From positions 1,719,001 to 1,783,000 of the forward strand of contig NZ_CP031844.2 of NCBI RefSeq assembly GCF_003606345.3: DNA of 64,000 bases, read 5' to 3'. The stretch is from Bartonella krasnovii. GTDB taxonomy: Bacteria > Pseudomonadota > Alphaproteobacteria > Rhizobiales > Rhizobiaceae. Position 1 is the first letter of the stretch. Each line of letters starts with the position of its first letter. The position numbers and the translations under genes are program-made. A model generated the notes under the pieces. The model saw only the letters and a list, made by a program, of their open reading frames with translations. It had not been told where the DNA came from and searched no databases. Positions 35,918-45,537 of the stretch are shown here, piece after piece.

Positions 35918-37912
35918 TTACTTTAGAGAGTTACAAAACACAGACTCTAACATTTGATGATGTTTTTTGTTTTTTGCAAAAAGAGCACAATCCTTTTCAT
36001 TTTTCTCAAGAGCGATCATACTTCTTGCTAATTTCAGCAAAATCTCGGATGTATAGAGCTTCTTTTTATCGGCATACCATGCGGACAGATAGACTTGTGC
36101 TGCTTCATAATAGCGTTTTTGTCCCAACAAAGATTCAGCCAACCAAAACAAAGCATCATCACTCAAAGGATCTTTTTTGTAGCGATTTTGAAAAGCACAA
36201 AAGCTCCTTTCAGCCTCAACATAGTTGGCAGAACGAATAAAGTCATACCCTTCCTTATACAACGCTTTAGAAGAAGAAAGAGTGTCACTCTGATCTGCTT
36301 GAGCCGTTACATCATGCGCTTTTTTTAAAATCTCCCCTGTTTCCTTCACAGCATGATCCTTCACATCAGCAACCTTCGTCTGGTCATCTGTACGATGCTC
36401 CTGAACCATCTTTTCTTTTACAGTCTGAGATTTTGCATCCAAAGCGGCACTTTCAACGGAACAAGAATAAACAGAAGAGTCTTTTTTACCAAAAAGTCGG
36501 TGAAACTGCTTGTTCACATTTTTCAAATTGTTATGCTCAAGCACAAACCGTATTTTATGCAAAAGCTTATCTAAATCATAATCTTTAAATAAGTCCTGCT
36601 GATTATCTAAAATAATCCCTTGATACGCCGAAACCCCAGAGGCTTTCTTCATCACATCAGAAGAAGCCTTATCAGCAGCATCTGAAGCAGCTTTATCAGC
36701 AGCATCAGAAGCTTTCTTCACCACATCAGAAGAAGCCTTATCAGCAGCATCAGAAGCTTTCTTCATCACATCAGAAGCCTTATCAGCAGCGTCTGAAGCA
36801 GCCTTATCAGCAGCATCTGAAGCTTTCTTCATCACATCAGAAGCCTTATCAGCAGCGTCTGAAGCTTTCTTCATCACATCGGAAGCAGCCTTATCAGCAG
36901 CGTCTGAAGCTTTCTTCATCACATCAGAAGCCTTATCAGCAGCGTCTGAAGCTTTCTTCATCACATCGGAAGCAGCCTTATCAGCAGCGTCTGAAGCTTT
37001 CTTCATCACATCGGAAGCCTTATCAGCAGCATCTGAAGCTTTCTTCACCACATCAGAAGCCTTATCAGCAGCATCTGAAGCTTTCTTCACCACATCAGAA
37101 GCAGCTTTATCAGCAGTATCTGAAGCTTTCTTCATCACATCAGAAGCAGCTTTATCAGCAGTATCTGAAGCTTTCTTCATCACATCAGAAGCAGCTTTAT
37201 CAGCAGCATCAGAAGCTTTCTTCACCACATCGGAAGCCTTATCAGCAGCATCTGAAGCTTTTTCTGCCACATCAGAAGCAGCCTTATCAGCAGCATCAGA
37301 AGCTTTCTTCACCACATCAGAAGCAGCCTTATCAGCAGCGTCTGAAGCTTTCTTCACCACATCAGAAGCAGCTTTATCAGCAGTATCTGAAGCTTTCTTC
37401 ATCACATCAGAAGCAGCTTTATCAGCAGTATCAGAAGCTTTCTTCATCACATCAGAAGCCTTATCAGCAGCATCTGAAGCTTTTTCTGCCACATCAGAAG
37501 CAGCCTTATCAGCAGCATCAGAAGCTTTCTTCACCACATCAGAAGCAGCCTTATCAGCAGCATCTGAAGCTTTTTCTGCCACATCAGAAGCAGCCTTATC
37601 AGCAGCATCTGAAGCTTTTTCTGCCACATCAGAAGCAGCCTTATCAGCAGCATCTGAAGCTTTCTTCACCACATCGGAAGCCTTATCAGCAGCATCTGAA
37701 ACTTTTTCTGCCACATCAGAAGCAGCCTTATCAGCAGCATCTGAAGCTTTCTTCACCACATCAGAAGCAGTCTTATCAGCGTTACCAACTTGATCCTTAT
37801 CATGTGCTGGATATTCAGAAGCCTTTCGAGCCGCACTTTCAGCAAATGAAGTAGAACAAGCTATGAAAACCGCCATATAAAAGATTGTTTTCCAATTGAT
37901 TTTACGATACAT
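35918..37912 (-). CDS. cpoB: CpoB (YbgF) with a giant internal repeat
   Basis: CpoB is a periplasmic TPR protein that couples Tol-Pal outer-membrane constriction to cell-wall synthesis. The protein has a signal peptide (TIFYMAVFIACSTSFA), then from about residue 45 to 430 some two dozen copies of a 14/15-residue unit (KASDAADKAASDVMK and variants with V, A, E). A non-repeat linker follows, then the C-terminal TPR domain (ALYKEGYDFIRSANYVEAER and SDDALFWLAESLLGQKRYYE). At 664 residues it is over twice the usual length of about 250-300. The repeat is Ala/Lys/Asp-rich and probably an extended amphipathic helix. pal lies upstream and tilS downstream. Confidence 0.88.
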   Translation of the reverse strand: MYRKINWKTIFYMAVFIACSTSFAESAARKASEYPAHDKDQVGNADKTASDVVKKASDAADKAASDVAEKVSDAADKASDVVKKASDAADKAASDVAEKASDAADKAASDVAEKASDAADKAASDVVKKASDAADKAASDVAEKASDAADKASDVMKKASDTADKAASDVMKKASDTADKAASDVVKKASDAADKAASDVVKKASDAADKAASDVAEKASDAADKASDVVKKASDAADKAASDVMKKASDTADKAASDVMKKASDTADKAASDVVKKASDAADKASDVVKKASDAADKASDVMKKASDAADKAASDVMKKASDAADKASDVMKKASDAADKAASDVMKKASDAADKASDVMKKASDAADKAASDAADKASDVMKKASDAADKASSDVVKKASDAADKAASDAADKASSDVMKKASGVSAYQGIILDNQQDLFKDYDLDKLLHKIRFVLEHNNLKNVNKQFHRLFGKKDSSVYSCSVESAALDAKSQTVKEKMVQEHRTDDQTKVADVKDHAVKETGEILKKAHDVTAQADQSDTLSSSKALYKEGYDFIRSANYVEAERSFCAFQNRYKKDPLSDDALFWLAESLLGQKRYYEAAQVYLSAWYADKKKLYTSEILLKLARSMIALEKNEKDCALFAKNKKHHQMLESVFCNSLK
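36640..37785 (-). repeat. 45/42-bp tandem repeats within cpoB
   Basis: Units such as TCAGAAGCAGCCTTATCAGC (plus strand) recur about every 42-45 bp through 1.1 kb, in several subtypes defined by the residues after SDV (MKK, VKK, AEK). Higher-order blocks of two to four units are themselves repeated, which indicates unequal recombination or slippage. All length changes keep the frame. Confidence 0.92.
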
Positions 37913-37963
37913 TTTTCTCCCCTTAAGAGTTCATTGAATGGTAGAAACGAACAATTTGCTCAC

Positions 37964-38485
37964 TTAATGACTGTTCATACCACTTAGCGTTGTCACAGCA
38001 CGTCGATTTTGATTCCAACAAGAAATATCATCACATACCGCGACAGGTCTTTCTTTTCCGTAAGAAATTGTTTGAATCCGTTGCGCAGACACACCAAGAG
38101 ACACGAGATAATTCCGCACAGCGACAGCGCGGCGCTGTCCAAGTGCCAAGTTATATTCACGTGTCCCTCTCTCATCAGCATGACCTTCAATCATAATAGA
38201 ATAATAAGGATAATGAAGCAACCATTCTGCTTGGCGCGTTAAAATACGTTCAGCATCTGCATCCAATGAAGAAGAATCGAGACTAAAAAACACACGATCA
38301 CCCACATTAACCGTAAATTCTTGTCCTGAACCTGGTAACACCTGATTTAAACCAGCATCATTCATATAAGCGCCATTCATACCGTTAAATGCACCGGTAT
38401 TTTTTTTGCCACATCCACCCAAACACAGGCAGAAAAGAAAGAGTATCGCTAAGGAACGAGAGAGAGTATTTTTGGTAGAACACAT
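37964..38485 (-). CDS. pal: Peptidoglycan-associated lipoprotein Pal
   Basis: This outer-membrane lipoprotein binds peptidoglycan and TolB. The signal peptide ends in the lipobox LGGC (cysteine at about 25). An OmpA-like domain follows with RVFFSLDSSSLDADAERIL, MIEGHADERGTREYNLALGQ and RRAVAVRNYLVSLG. The conserved peptidoglycan-contacting Asp and Arg of the TDERGT-type loop are present. The length of 173 residues is normal. cpoB starts 51 bp downstream; tolB is 3 kb upstream, separated by trcR and yebC. Confidence 0.95.
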   Translation of the reverse strand: MCSTKNTLSRSLAILFLFCLCLGGCGKKNTGAFNGMNGAYMNDAGLNQVLPGSGQEFTVNVGDRVFFSLDSSSLDADAERILTRQAEWLLHYPYYSIMIEGHADERGTREYNLALGQRRAVAVRNYLVSLGVSAQRIQTISYGKERPVAVCDDISCWNQNRRAVTTLSGMNSH

Positions 38486-38681
38486 AGTCCATTTTTCCTT
38501 TAAAGAAGGGTAAATTCTTAAAAATATTTTTTAAGAATAACTGTTAATTCCTAATGAAGACGAAATTTTTTTGTTTTTTTGTCATCATTTTTCAGTCTCT
38601 GCCAATTTCTCCTCCCTCCCAGTTATTTCTCTAACATTTGCATGATAAATTGAGAAACATTGTCCTGATACGTCCTACCGC

Positions 38682-39377
38682 TTATGCTTCTTCTTGATCT
38701 TGACGATTTTTTTGCAGCGCATTCAATTTTGCAAAAACTTTATCAGCATCAAAAGTTTTGTGGGAATTATCTTCACTTTCATTTTCCTCTAGAGCGGCAT
38801 TTTCCGTCACAGAGGCGGGAAGCAATGACCTATCTTCTTCTGCAGCAACAGGGCGATTTTTTGCCGCACGCTGGAGTTCAAAATCTAAATCGATTTGCGA
38901 ACACAAGCCAAGCCCTACAGGATCAAGAGGAGATAAATTGGCACTATTCCAATGGGTTCGAAGGCGAATTTGTTCAATTGTTGCTTTTGTTGTCCCAATC
39001 AACCTTGCAATTTGTGCATCTTTCAACTCAGGATGATTCGTAACCAACCATAAGATGCCATTGGGACGATCTTGACGTCGAGAAAGAGGGATATAGCGTG
39101 CTCCTTTACGCCTTTTTTCAGGAATATGCACCCTTGATTGAGAAATTTTCAAGCGTGCGTTTTGATCTGCCTCCACCCGTGCGATTTCACTGCGCGTCAA
39201 TTGTCCAGAGTTAATCGGATTGAGACCTTTAATACCATAAGCTGCCTCACCATCGGCAATAGCTTTTACTTCCAAGACATGCAATTTACAAAATTCTGCA
39301 ATCTGCTCAAAAGAAAGCGCTGTATTATCAACCAACCAAACAGCTGTTGCTTTGGGCATCAAAAGTTGCGTTGCCAT
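38682..39377 (-). CDS. trcR: DUF1013 protein, TrcR-like cell-cycle regulator
   Basis: The protein begins MATQLLMPKATAVWLVDNTA and contains TALSFEQIAEFCKLHVLEVK, GLNPINSGQLTRSEIARVE and a second helix-turn-helix-like region (LKDAQIARLIGTTKATIEQI), all characteristic of the DUF1013 family. In Caulobacter the homologous protein TrcR is described as a cell-cycle transcriptional regulator. The C-terminal 50 residues are acidic and variable. It is divergent from yebC. Confidence 0.85.
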   Translation of the reverse strand: MATQLLMPKATAVWLVDNTALSFEQIAEFCKLHVLEVKAIADGEAAYGIKGLNPINSGQLTRSEIARVEADQNARLKISQSRVHIPEKRRKGARYIPLSRRQDRPNGILWLVTNHPELKDAQIARLIGTTKATIEQIRLRTHWNSANLSPLDPVGLGLCSQIDLDFELQRAAKNRPVAAEEDRSLLPASVTENAALEENESEDNSHKTFDADKVFAKLNALQKNRQDQEEA

Positions 39378-39757
39378 TTTTATAAATCCTCTTCTGCGCC
39401 TCTTCTATGAGGCAGTTTACCGCCCACTCAAGAGCACTGGAACTTCTTCATTATATGTTCTTATATGTTCGTCTTTTCCACCCACTTTTATAATAAAGCG
39501 AGGCATGGAATAAACCATTTTGCCATGAAATTATACTCTGTTATAGCGTGATTTTTGCTCAACGACAAGAGATCTCTCTTGGAATGATCCTCAACGAAGG
39601 TGTCTTTACCTTTAAGATGAATTTTCCTATAAAGGATTTATTTGATTATTTCACCTCATGCTGTGGCACATTTACTCTGGTGGGATGCGTGATTTTATCG
39701 CCTTACATTCTAAAAAAACTAACCCAGAAGTAAAGCCCTCAAACAGGAAGGAAAACT
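39378..39757. other. Divergent intergenic region trcR-yebC
   Basis: This 380-bp interval should hold the promoters of both genes. A 61-codon frame at 39548-39733 has no recognisable features and is not called. Confidence 0.45.
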
Positions 39758-40504
39758 ATGGCAGGCCATTCACAATTTAAAAATATTATGCACCGTAAAG
39801 GGCGTCAAGATGCAATGCGCTCGAAAATATTTTCTAAGCTTGCACGCGAAATTACCGTTGCAGCAAAACAAGGTGCTCCTGATCCAGCCATGAATCCACG
39901 TTTAAGGCTGGCTGTTCAAAATGCCAAAGCACAGTCAATGCCAAAAGATAATATTGAACGCGCGATTAAAAAAGCGTCAGGAACCGATGTCGAAAATTAT
40001 GATGAAGTACGCTATGAAGGTTATGGTCCAGGTGGTGTTGCCGTCATTGTTGAAGCTTTAACCGATAACCGTAACCGCACCGCTTCAAACGTGCGCGCCG
40101 CCTTCACAAAATCAGGCGGAGCTCTAGGGGAAACAGGGTCGGTCAGTTTCATGTTTAATCGGATTGGGGAAATAATTTATAAGCCAGAAGCAGGAACAGC
40201 AGACAACATCATGGATGCAGCCATTGAAGCTGGTGCCGAAGATGTACAATCTGAAGAAACCGGACATCATATTACCTGCGCATTTGAAGATATTGGTGAA
40301 GTTTCAAAAACACTGGAAGCAAAACTTGGTGAAGCAGAATCAATCAAAACAATTTGGAAAGCCACCACCCTTGCGCCAATAGATGAAGAAAAAGCTTTAT
40401 CCGTTTTACGACTGATTTCAACATTAGAAGAAGATGATGATGTGCAAAATGTTTATGCTAATTTTGATGTCAGCGATGAGATTTTGGCAAAACTGTCCGT
40501 ATAA
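39758..40504 (+). CDS. yebC: YebC/PmpR-family regulatory protein
   Basis: The 248-residue protein opens with the family signature [19 protein letters not shown] and shows [40 protein letters not shown] and the acidic C-terminal domain. YebC-family proteins bind DNA or act on translation at difficult (for example proline-rich) sequences, depending on the member. A GGAAGG sequence precedes the start. In many relatives the gene stands next to ruvCAB; here ruvCAB is about 8 kb away. Confidence 0.95.
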   Translation: MAGHSQFKNIMHRKGRQDAMRSKIFSKLAREITVAAKQGAPDPAMNPRLRLAVQNAKAQSMPKDNIERAIKKASGTDVENYDEVRYEGYGPGGVAVIVEALTDNRNRTASNVRAAFTKSGGALGETGSVSFMFNRIGEIIYKPEAGTADNIMDAAIEAGAEDVQSEETGHHITCAFEDIGEVSKTLEAKLGEAESIKTIWKATTLAPIDEEKALSVLRLISTLEEDDDVQNVYANFDVSDEILAKLSV

Positions 40505-40586
40505 TTCTCATCATTGATCCCTCTCTTCATCGATGAGGGACTAAAAAACATCTATCACCTTGCCTCTTTGGTCATAAATATAAAAG

Positions 40587-40605
40587 CCCCGCGTAAAAAG
40601 CGGGG
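40587..40605. terminator. Hairpin downstream of yebC
   Basis: CCCCGC and GCGGGG form a 6-bp GC stem with a 7-base loop. On the minus strand it is followed by CTTTTATA, on the plus strand by TCAATC, so it may serve mainly minus-strand transcripts or both. Confidence 0.6.
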
Positions 40606-41499
40606 TCAATCATTGATAGCACCCCAAAAAACTACAATCAATCAACCGCAAAAAATAGAACCAATGGGCCCCAAAAGCAGATTAACGAAAAAAGAAAGCA
40701 TAAAACAAGTTTCCCCCTTGAACACCCTTGAACGCTCAAACAGTTTTGATGATAAAAGCCAAGACTCTACGTCTCACGCTTTTCTTATATATCCCAAAGA
40801 TTATCCCTCTAACGCCTCTCTCTTTGTTTTTGTAAGAGTCGCCTCCCTCCCCTCAAGGAGCGAAAATTTCATCCAGATCTGATCTGTAAACCATTCAGAT
40901 TTTCTTAAAGACGCATTCCTCTTCTCACCCATGAAATTTACGTGAAACTGAAAGCAACAATCTTATCACATTGATTTAATAAGGTCAGTTTAGCGTTATT
41001 AAACTTGAATAAAGAATAAATTATGATTATAAATCAATAAGTTGTATTTATTATGAAACCTCACAAACGTCCAGAGACATTCAATATTTTTAAGAACGTG
41101 CACTATTTTTTGAAAGACGCAATCCATCGTCTTGTAAATAGAGCTGACCCACAAAGATTTCTTTCGTTTAAGGAAAACAGCTTAAGGGGAAAGCAAAGAG
41201 AACCGGCTTGAAAACAACCTGGTCTTTAAGCAAACCAGATCAGAAAGGAAGTCAAAAAGATCTATAGCGACAGTTTGGAGAATAAAAGCAATCTAGAAAC
41301 CTTAAAACAGCCCTATTTAAAAAAATGTTTTCGTCTCAAGAAAATTCTATTATCGATACACGACAGCAAATGCTGAATGAAATTGATAAAAACCACCCAT
41401 GCCCCCTCTCACAAGTACATTCTTTTAACTAATTAGACCATTGAGATTGCGTAGACTCTATAGGTTCTCTGTATTTATCTTTTTATCAAGCATTTTGTT
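40606..41499. other. Gene-poor region between yebC and tolB
   Basis: About 0.9 kb with no supported gene. Short plus-strand frames lack any recognisable pattern. Confidence 0.5.
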
Positions 41500-42825
41500 T
41501 TATTGTATATTGAGCAATGGCGACCATGCTGGATCGGAAGCATCATTGGGTGTGGGGAGTTGGCGTTCATTGCGTCCCGTAATGTCAATGGTATAGATTT
41601 TTGGTCCCATACCGGGGTTTTTACGAAAGAACATCAGCACACGACCATTGGGGGCCCAAGTCGGTCCTTCATTATGAAACCCCGTGGTTAAAATTCGTTC
41701 TCCTTGTCCATCAGGGCGCATAACACCGATAGAAAATTGTCCACTTAATTGTTTTGTAAAGGCGATATAATCCCCCCTTGGCGACCAAATGGGTGTTGAA
41801 TAACTCCCCTCGTTTAAAGAAATACGCTGAATATCACTACCATCGGCATTCATTTTATAAATTTGTGGCTTTCCGCTACGGTCTGAGGAAAAGACAATTT
41901 GTGTTCCATCAGGTGAATAAGAAGCGGAGGTATCAATGGCGGAAGTTGTTGTCAACCGCGTCATTGTACGGGTCCGCAAATCCATGGTGTAAAGATTTGC
42001 ACTACCATCATTTTGCAATAAACTCATGATAACTTTTTGTCCATCAGAAGAAAAACGCGGAGCAATTGTCATATTGTTAAACGTTCCAATCAACTCCCTT
42101 TGCCCCATTTCAATTTGTTGTAGATAAACATGAGGGATTTGATGATCCTCATAAGCCATATAGGTGATTTCTTGCCTTTTTGGTGAAAACCGCGGTGTAA
42201 GCACCAATTCACTTCCATCAGACATATAAATCAAATTTGCGCCATCTTGATCCATCATAGCTAAACGTTTAATGCGTGCATTTTGGGGACCTGTTTCATC
42301 GATAAAAACAATTCTTGTATCAAAATAGCCACTTTCTCCTGTCATTTCACTGTAGATCTCATCAGCGATCATATGGGCCACACGCCGCCAACGTTCTGTC
42401 GCGGTATAAAAACGCCGTCCTTTTAATTGTCGCTGTCCAAAAACATCCCATAGACGAAAATCAACCCTCAACCGTCCGTCGATTTCTCTCATGACTTGCC
42501 CCGTCACTAAACCTTGCGCTTTTATTTTCTGCCACGAAACAAAATGCGGTTGTTTATTCGGATTAGAAATTTTTTCAAAAAAATGTTCCTTATCAATCGG
42601 TAAAAAAAGCCCCGATCGTTCAAGATCGGCCGTCACCACAGCTGATATTTTCAATCCAATCGAATCATTGGAAATAAAATCTGTAATTGCAATAGGAATG
42701 GGATTAAAATCAGCACTGGAAATTGTTCCTTTCAATTGCGCATAACCCGACGAGAGACTTGAAAGCCACAAACTGCAAGTGACAATAAACCAAGTAAAAA
42801 CTTTATGTCTTGTTATAGTCATCAT
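41500..42825 (-). CDS. tolB: Tol-Pal system beta-propeller protein TolB
   Basis: TolB is the periplasmic protein that links Pal to TolA. The signal peptide ([20 protein letters not shown], cut near GYAQ) is followed by the N-terminal domain ([20 protein letters not shown]) and a six-bladed propeller with repeated [24 protein letters not shown] motifs. The length of 441 residues is normal. It starts about 40 bp after tolA. Confidence 0.95.
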   Translation of the reverse strand: MMTITRHKVFTWFIVTCSLWLSSLSSGYAQLKGTISSADFNPIPIAITDFISNDSIGLKISAVVTADLERSGLFLPIDKEHFFEKISNPNKQPHFVSWQKIKAQGLVTGQVMREIDGRLRVDFRLWDVFGQRQLKGRRFYTATERWRRVAHMIADEIYSEMTGESGYFDTRIVFIDETGPQNARIKRLAMMDQDGANLIYMSDGSELVLTPRFSPKRQEITYMAYEDHQIPHVYLQQIEMGQRELIGTFNNMTIAPRFSSDGQKVIMSLLQNDGSANLYTMDLRTRTMTRLTTTSAIDTSASYSPDGTQIVFSSDRSGKPQIYKMNADGSDIQRISLNEGSYSTPIWSPRGDYIAFTKQLSGQFSIGVMRPDGQGERILTTGFHNEGPTWAPNGRVLMFFRKNPGMGPKIYTIDITGRNERQLPTPNDASDPAWSPLLNIQ

Positions 42826-42864
42826 GGAATGTGTCCTTTCATTAAGCGATTTTTTCTTTATTTA

Positions 42865-44247
42865 TCATCTTATTTCTTGGAGGGGGTCAACATTAAAGTC
42901 AAAACCTTGTCCCCACAGATCATATTGATCACGGGGGAGATCTACATAAGGTTGGCATGAAAAGACAGCCGCATACACCTGCCTTATCATAATCGCCTGT
43001 TGACTCTTAAGACCGCTTATAGGATCAATGATAGGCTCACCCACCACCATCCCTTCACGGTCTAAATAAAAGCGCAACCGCACGATGGGACGATTTTTTA
43101 AATCGCCACCAAGTGCCACAAGTTTAAGCTTCTGTTGAATACATCCCCCCGCGATATTGACCAATGTTTGTGCCATTTTTGTGGTATCATGAATATTTTT
43201 TCTTGCCCCCAAAGCTTCTGGTGTATGAGAACGTTTTGCTCCTCCTCCTTGTGAGCGCGCACGATTGAGCAAATTATTTTCTTCCAGAGCTAAAATATCT
43301 TCAATGGTCTTTTCCTCTTTATTTTTCTTGTTAAGCTTTGACGTCTTTTGATTCAAGGCAGCCCCATTCTTCATTGGAAGTTCTTTATTAAATTTTGGTT
43401 TAAAATGCGGAAGAAGGGGTTTTTCTGGAAGTGCAATTTTAGGCGCTTGCTGAACAACCTGCTCTGCTGGTGCCTTTTGTACCGTTGGAGCCAATTCTTT
43501 CGGCAATATCCTCTCTTCATTTTTGTGCACAGGCTTAGATACAATCTTAGACACTTCCTCCAGTGCTTCTACGGGGAGCTCAGGGGTAAGCTTTGATGCT
43601 TCTTCTGGAGCGCTCAAAGGTATCTCAGGGGTAAGCTTTGATGCTTCTTCTGGAGCGCTCAAAGGTATCTCAGGGGTAAGCTTTGATGCTTCTTCTGGAG
43701 CGCTCAAAGGCTCCTCAGGGGTAAGCTTTGATGCTTCTTCTGAAGCGCTTAAAGGCTCCTCAGAGGTAAGCTTTGATGCTTCTTCTGGAGCGCTCAAAGG
43801 TACCTCAGGGGTAAGCTTTGATGCTTCTTCCGCTGCTTTTGAAATCTCTTCTGTTTTTGCTTCTGTTGGTTCCCTACGTTCAGATATTTCCGATGCGTGC
43901 TCACTTGGTAGGGGTGGTGTTGTCTCAACGGAGCGCGGCTTTTCTTTTGGCTGAAAAGGTGCAAGACTATCTCGTTGTCCTTCTCCAATATGGCGAGCAT
44001 CTTCTATCTCTTGGGGGGCAGTGGTTGGTTTAACAGCGGGGATTGCATGGAGTGGCGCTTCCACAGCGCCTTGTTGAGAAGAAAACTCTTCGCTCAAGGG
44101 TGCAAGAGTGATGGGAATTGCTTCCAAGGGTTGTGGTAAAGAAACAGAGTTTGTAAATTGAACAGCCCCCCAACTGATCAAAATAACATGGACCACAAGG
44201 GATAAAGCCAAGCCTCGTTTCATACTATGATAGGAGTCTTTGTTCAT
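42865..44247 (-). CDS. tolA: TolA with Pro/Glu repeat expansion
   Basis: The inner-membrane protein connects TolQR to Pal/TolB. One membrane helix (residues 13-30: LALSLVVHVILISWGAVQF) is followed by a long domain II and a C-terminal TolA/TonB-like domain (KLVALGGDLKNRPIVRLRFY, VYAAVFSCQPYVDLP). Domain II contains about six copies of a 15-residue unit SAPEEASKLTPEIPL. Total length is 460 residues. The repeat encodes a Pro/Glu-rich, probably extended segment instead of the Ala/Lys helix of enterobacterial TolA. Confidence 0.9.
   Translation of the reverse strand: MNKDSYHSMKRGLALSLVVHVILISWGAVQFTNSVSLPQPLEAIPITLAPLSEEFSSQQGAVEAPLHAIPAVKPTTAPQEIEDARHIGEGQRDSLAPFQPKEKPRSVETTPPLPSEHASEISERREPTEAKTEEISKAAEEASKLTPEVPLSAPEEASKLTSEEPLSASEEASKLTPEEPLSAPEEASKLTPEIPLSAPEEASKLTPEIPLSAPEEASKLTPELPVEALEEVSKIVSKPVHKNEERILPKELAPTVQKAPAEQVVQQAPKIALPEKPLLPHFKPKFNKELPMKNGAALNQKTSKLNKKNKEEKTIEDILALEENNLLNRARSQGGGAKRSHTPEALGARKNIHDTTKMAQTLVNIAGGCIQQKLKLVALGGDLKNRPIVRLRFYLDREGMVVGEPIIDPISGLKSQQAIMIRQVYAAVFSCQPYVDLPRDQYDLWGQGFDFNVDPLQEIR
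43555..43835 (-). repeat. 45-bp tandem repeat in tolA
   Basis: The unit GGGGTAAGCTTTGATGCTTC (start of the plus-strand unit) recurs six times at 45-bp spacing with few differences, encoding EEASKLTPE(I/V/E/L)PLSAP. In-frame expansion is evident from the near identity of units. Confidence 0.9.
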
Positions 44248-44355
44248 TCTTTATGCCTTAATTTATACCTTGTATTTTTTCACTTTCAATCACGCTGTAA
44301 TCTTTTTAAAAACATTTAAAAACAACCAGTTGTGGACAATATTTTTATCTGTTAT

Positions 44356-44808
44356 TTATTGTGCTAGACTTGCTAGCGCAACTTGAGAAAACCCTGCCTT
44401 TTGAATATCTGCGAGCAATTGTAAGACTTGTTGATATTCAACAGTTTTAGCAACCCGCACAAAAATCCGTTGATCTTTTTGTGTAGGGTCCGCTTCCAGA
44501 AGAGTTTTAAGCTGTGCAATCAACGCTTGTGAACTGTCATAATAATCTTGATGAATGGCAAAGCGGCCTTGCGCATCCAGTGAAACTGTAAGGGGTGTTT
44601 TTTGCGCGCGGACGGGGCCCGCTTGACTGCGTGGCAAATCTAAGGGAACACCGTTCACCAAAAGGGGAGCAGAGACCATAAAAATAATAAGCAACACCAA
44701 CATCACATCCACAAAAGGGGTAACATTAATCTCACTCATCAATTGGCTTCGTGAATGATGCCGCCTTCGTGTATTTTTTCGAGAAGAAGAAGCAACAGAA
44801 ATTCCCAT
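44356..44808 (-). CDS. tolR: Tol-Pal motor protein TolR
   Basis: An ExbD/TolR-family protein of 150 residues with a basic N-terminus (RKNTRRRHHSRSQL), a membrane helix starting SEINVTPFVDVMLVLLIIFM with the essential aspartate, and a periplasmic domain. It forms the proton-driven motor with TolQ. It is 15 bp after tolQ and about 110 bp before tolA. Confidence 0.93.
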   Translation of the reverse strand: MGISVASSSRKNTRRRHHSRSQLMSEINVTPFVDVMLVLLIIFMVSAPLLVNGVPLDLPRSQAGPVRAQKTPLTVSLDAQGRFAIHQDYYDSSQALIAQLKTLLEADPTQKDQRIFVRVAKTVEYQQVLQLLADIQKAGFSQVALASLAQ

Positions 44809-44823
44809 GGGGCAAGCTCCTTT

Positions 44824-45537
44824 TTATAAAGAGGAAGATGCTGTACGTGTTTCATCAATACGCCGCGAGACAATTGTTGAAAATTCATCAGCAAAATTTT
44901 CGATTTGTGCAATGATGTGCGCACTTTCATGCGTCAACTTATTGTAGGCAATAACAGCTGGAATTGCTGCAAACAAACCAATAGCTGTTGCCAAAAGTGC
45001 TTCTGCAATTCCTGGTGCGACAATGGCAAGAGATGTATTTTGAGAAGCAGAAATGGAAAGAAAAGACTCCATAATACCAATCACTGTTCCAAAAAGACCG
45101 ATAAAGGGCCCCGCAGACCCTAGTGTTGCAAGAAAACCTAACTTTGATTCTATTTTTTCACTTTCACGTCCCAGTGTTAGATCCATCGCCTTATCAATTC
45201 TGCTCTGCAAACTGATTGAAGTATGAGTTCCTTTTTCAAGAGATTTTTTCCATTCAGCCATTGCAGCCATAAAAACAGCCGATATGCTATTGGTACGTTG
45301 GCTTTTACAAGCGACATAAAGATCTTCTAGCGCTTTGCCTGACCAAAAAGTCCGTTCAAATTTCTTTATTTCACGCCGTATTCTCCGGTAGGTAAAAATT
45401 TTATCAAAAATAATGGCCCAACTCCAGACGGAAGCAAGTAGTAACCCAACCATAACAACTTTAACGACGAGACTTGCTTGCATAAACAAATGCAAAATTC
45501 CCATTGTTTGCGGATTCATTAGTTCACCATGCGGCAT
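44824..45537 (-). CDS. tolQ: Tol-Pal motor protein TolQ
   Basis: A MotA/TolQ/ExbB-type channel protein of 237 residues with three membrane helices: one at residues 18-42, then LGFLATLGSAGPFIGLFGTV and VAPGIAEALLATAIGLFAAI. I chose the start MPHGELMNPQTMG at 45537 because AGAGGGAC precedes it at proper spacing; an in-frame start 10 codons upstream would place the ribosome binding site inside the gene. It is first in the tolQ-tolR-tolA-tolB run. Confidence 0.93.
   Translation of the reverse strand: MPHGELMNPQTMGILHLFMQASLVVKVVMVGLLLASVWSWAIIFDKIFTYRRIRREIKKFERTFWSGKALEDLYVACKSQRTNSISAVFMAAMAEWKKSLEKGTHTSISLQSRIDKAMDLTLGRESEKIESKLGFLATLGSAGPFIGLFGTVIGIMESFLSISASQNTSLAIVAPGIAEALLATAIGLFAAIPAVIAYNKLTHESAHIIAQIENFADEFSTIVSRRIDETRTASSSL

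Noticed and set aside
36640..37785. CRISPR-like regular spacing
   Set aside because: Units are contiguous coding repeats with no unique spacers and no cas genes; it is the internal repeat of cpoB.
43523..43954. 143-codon plus-strand frame with perfect repeats
   Set aside because: It is the reverse complement of the tolA repeat; the 45-bp unit keeps all frames open.
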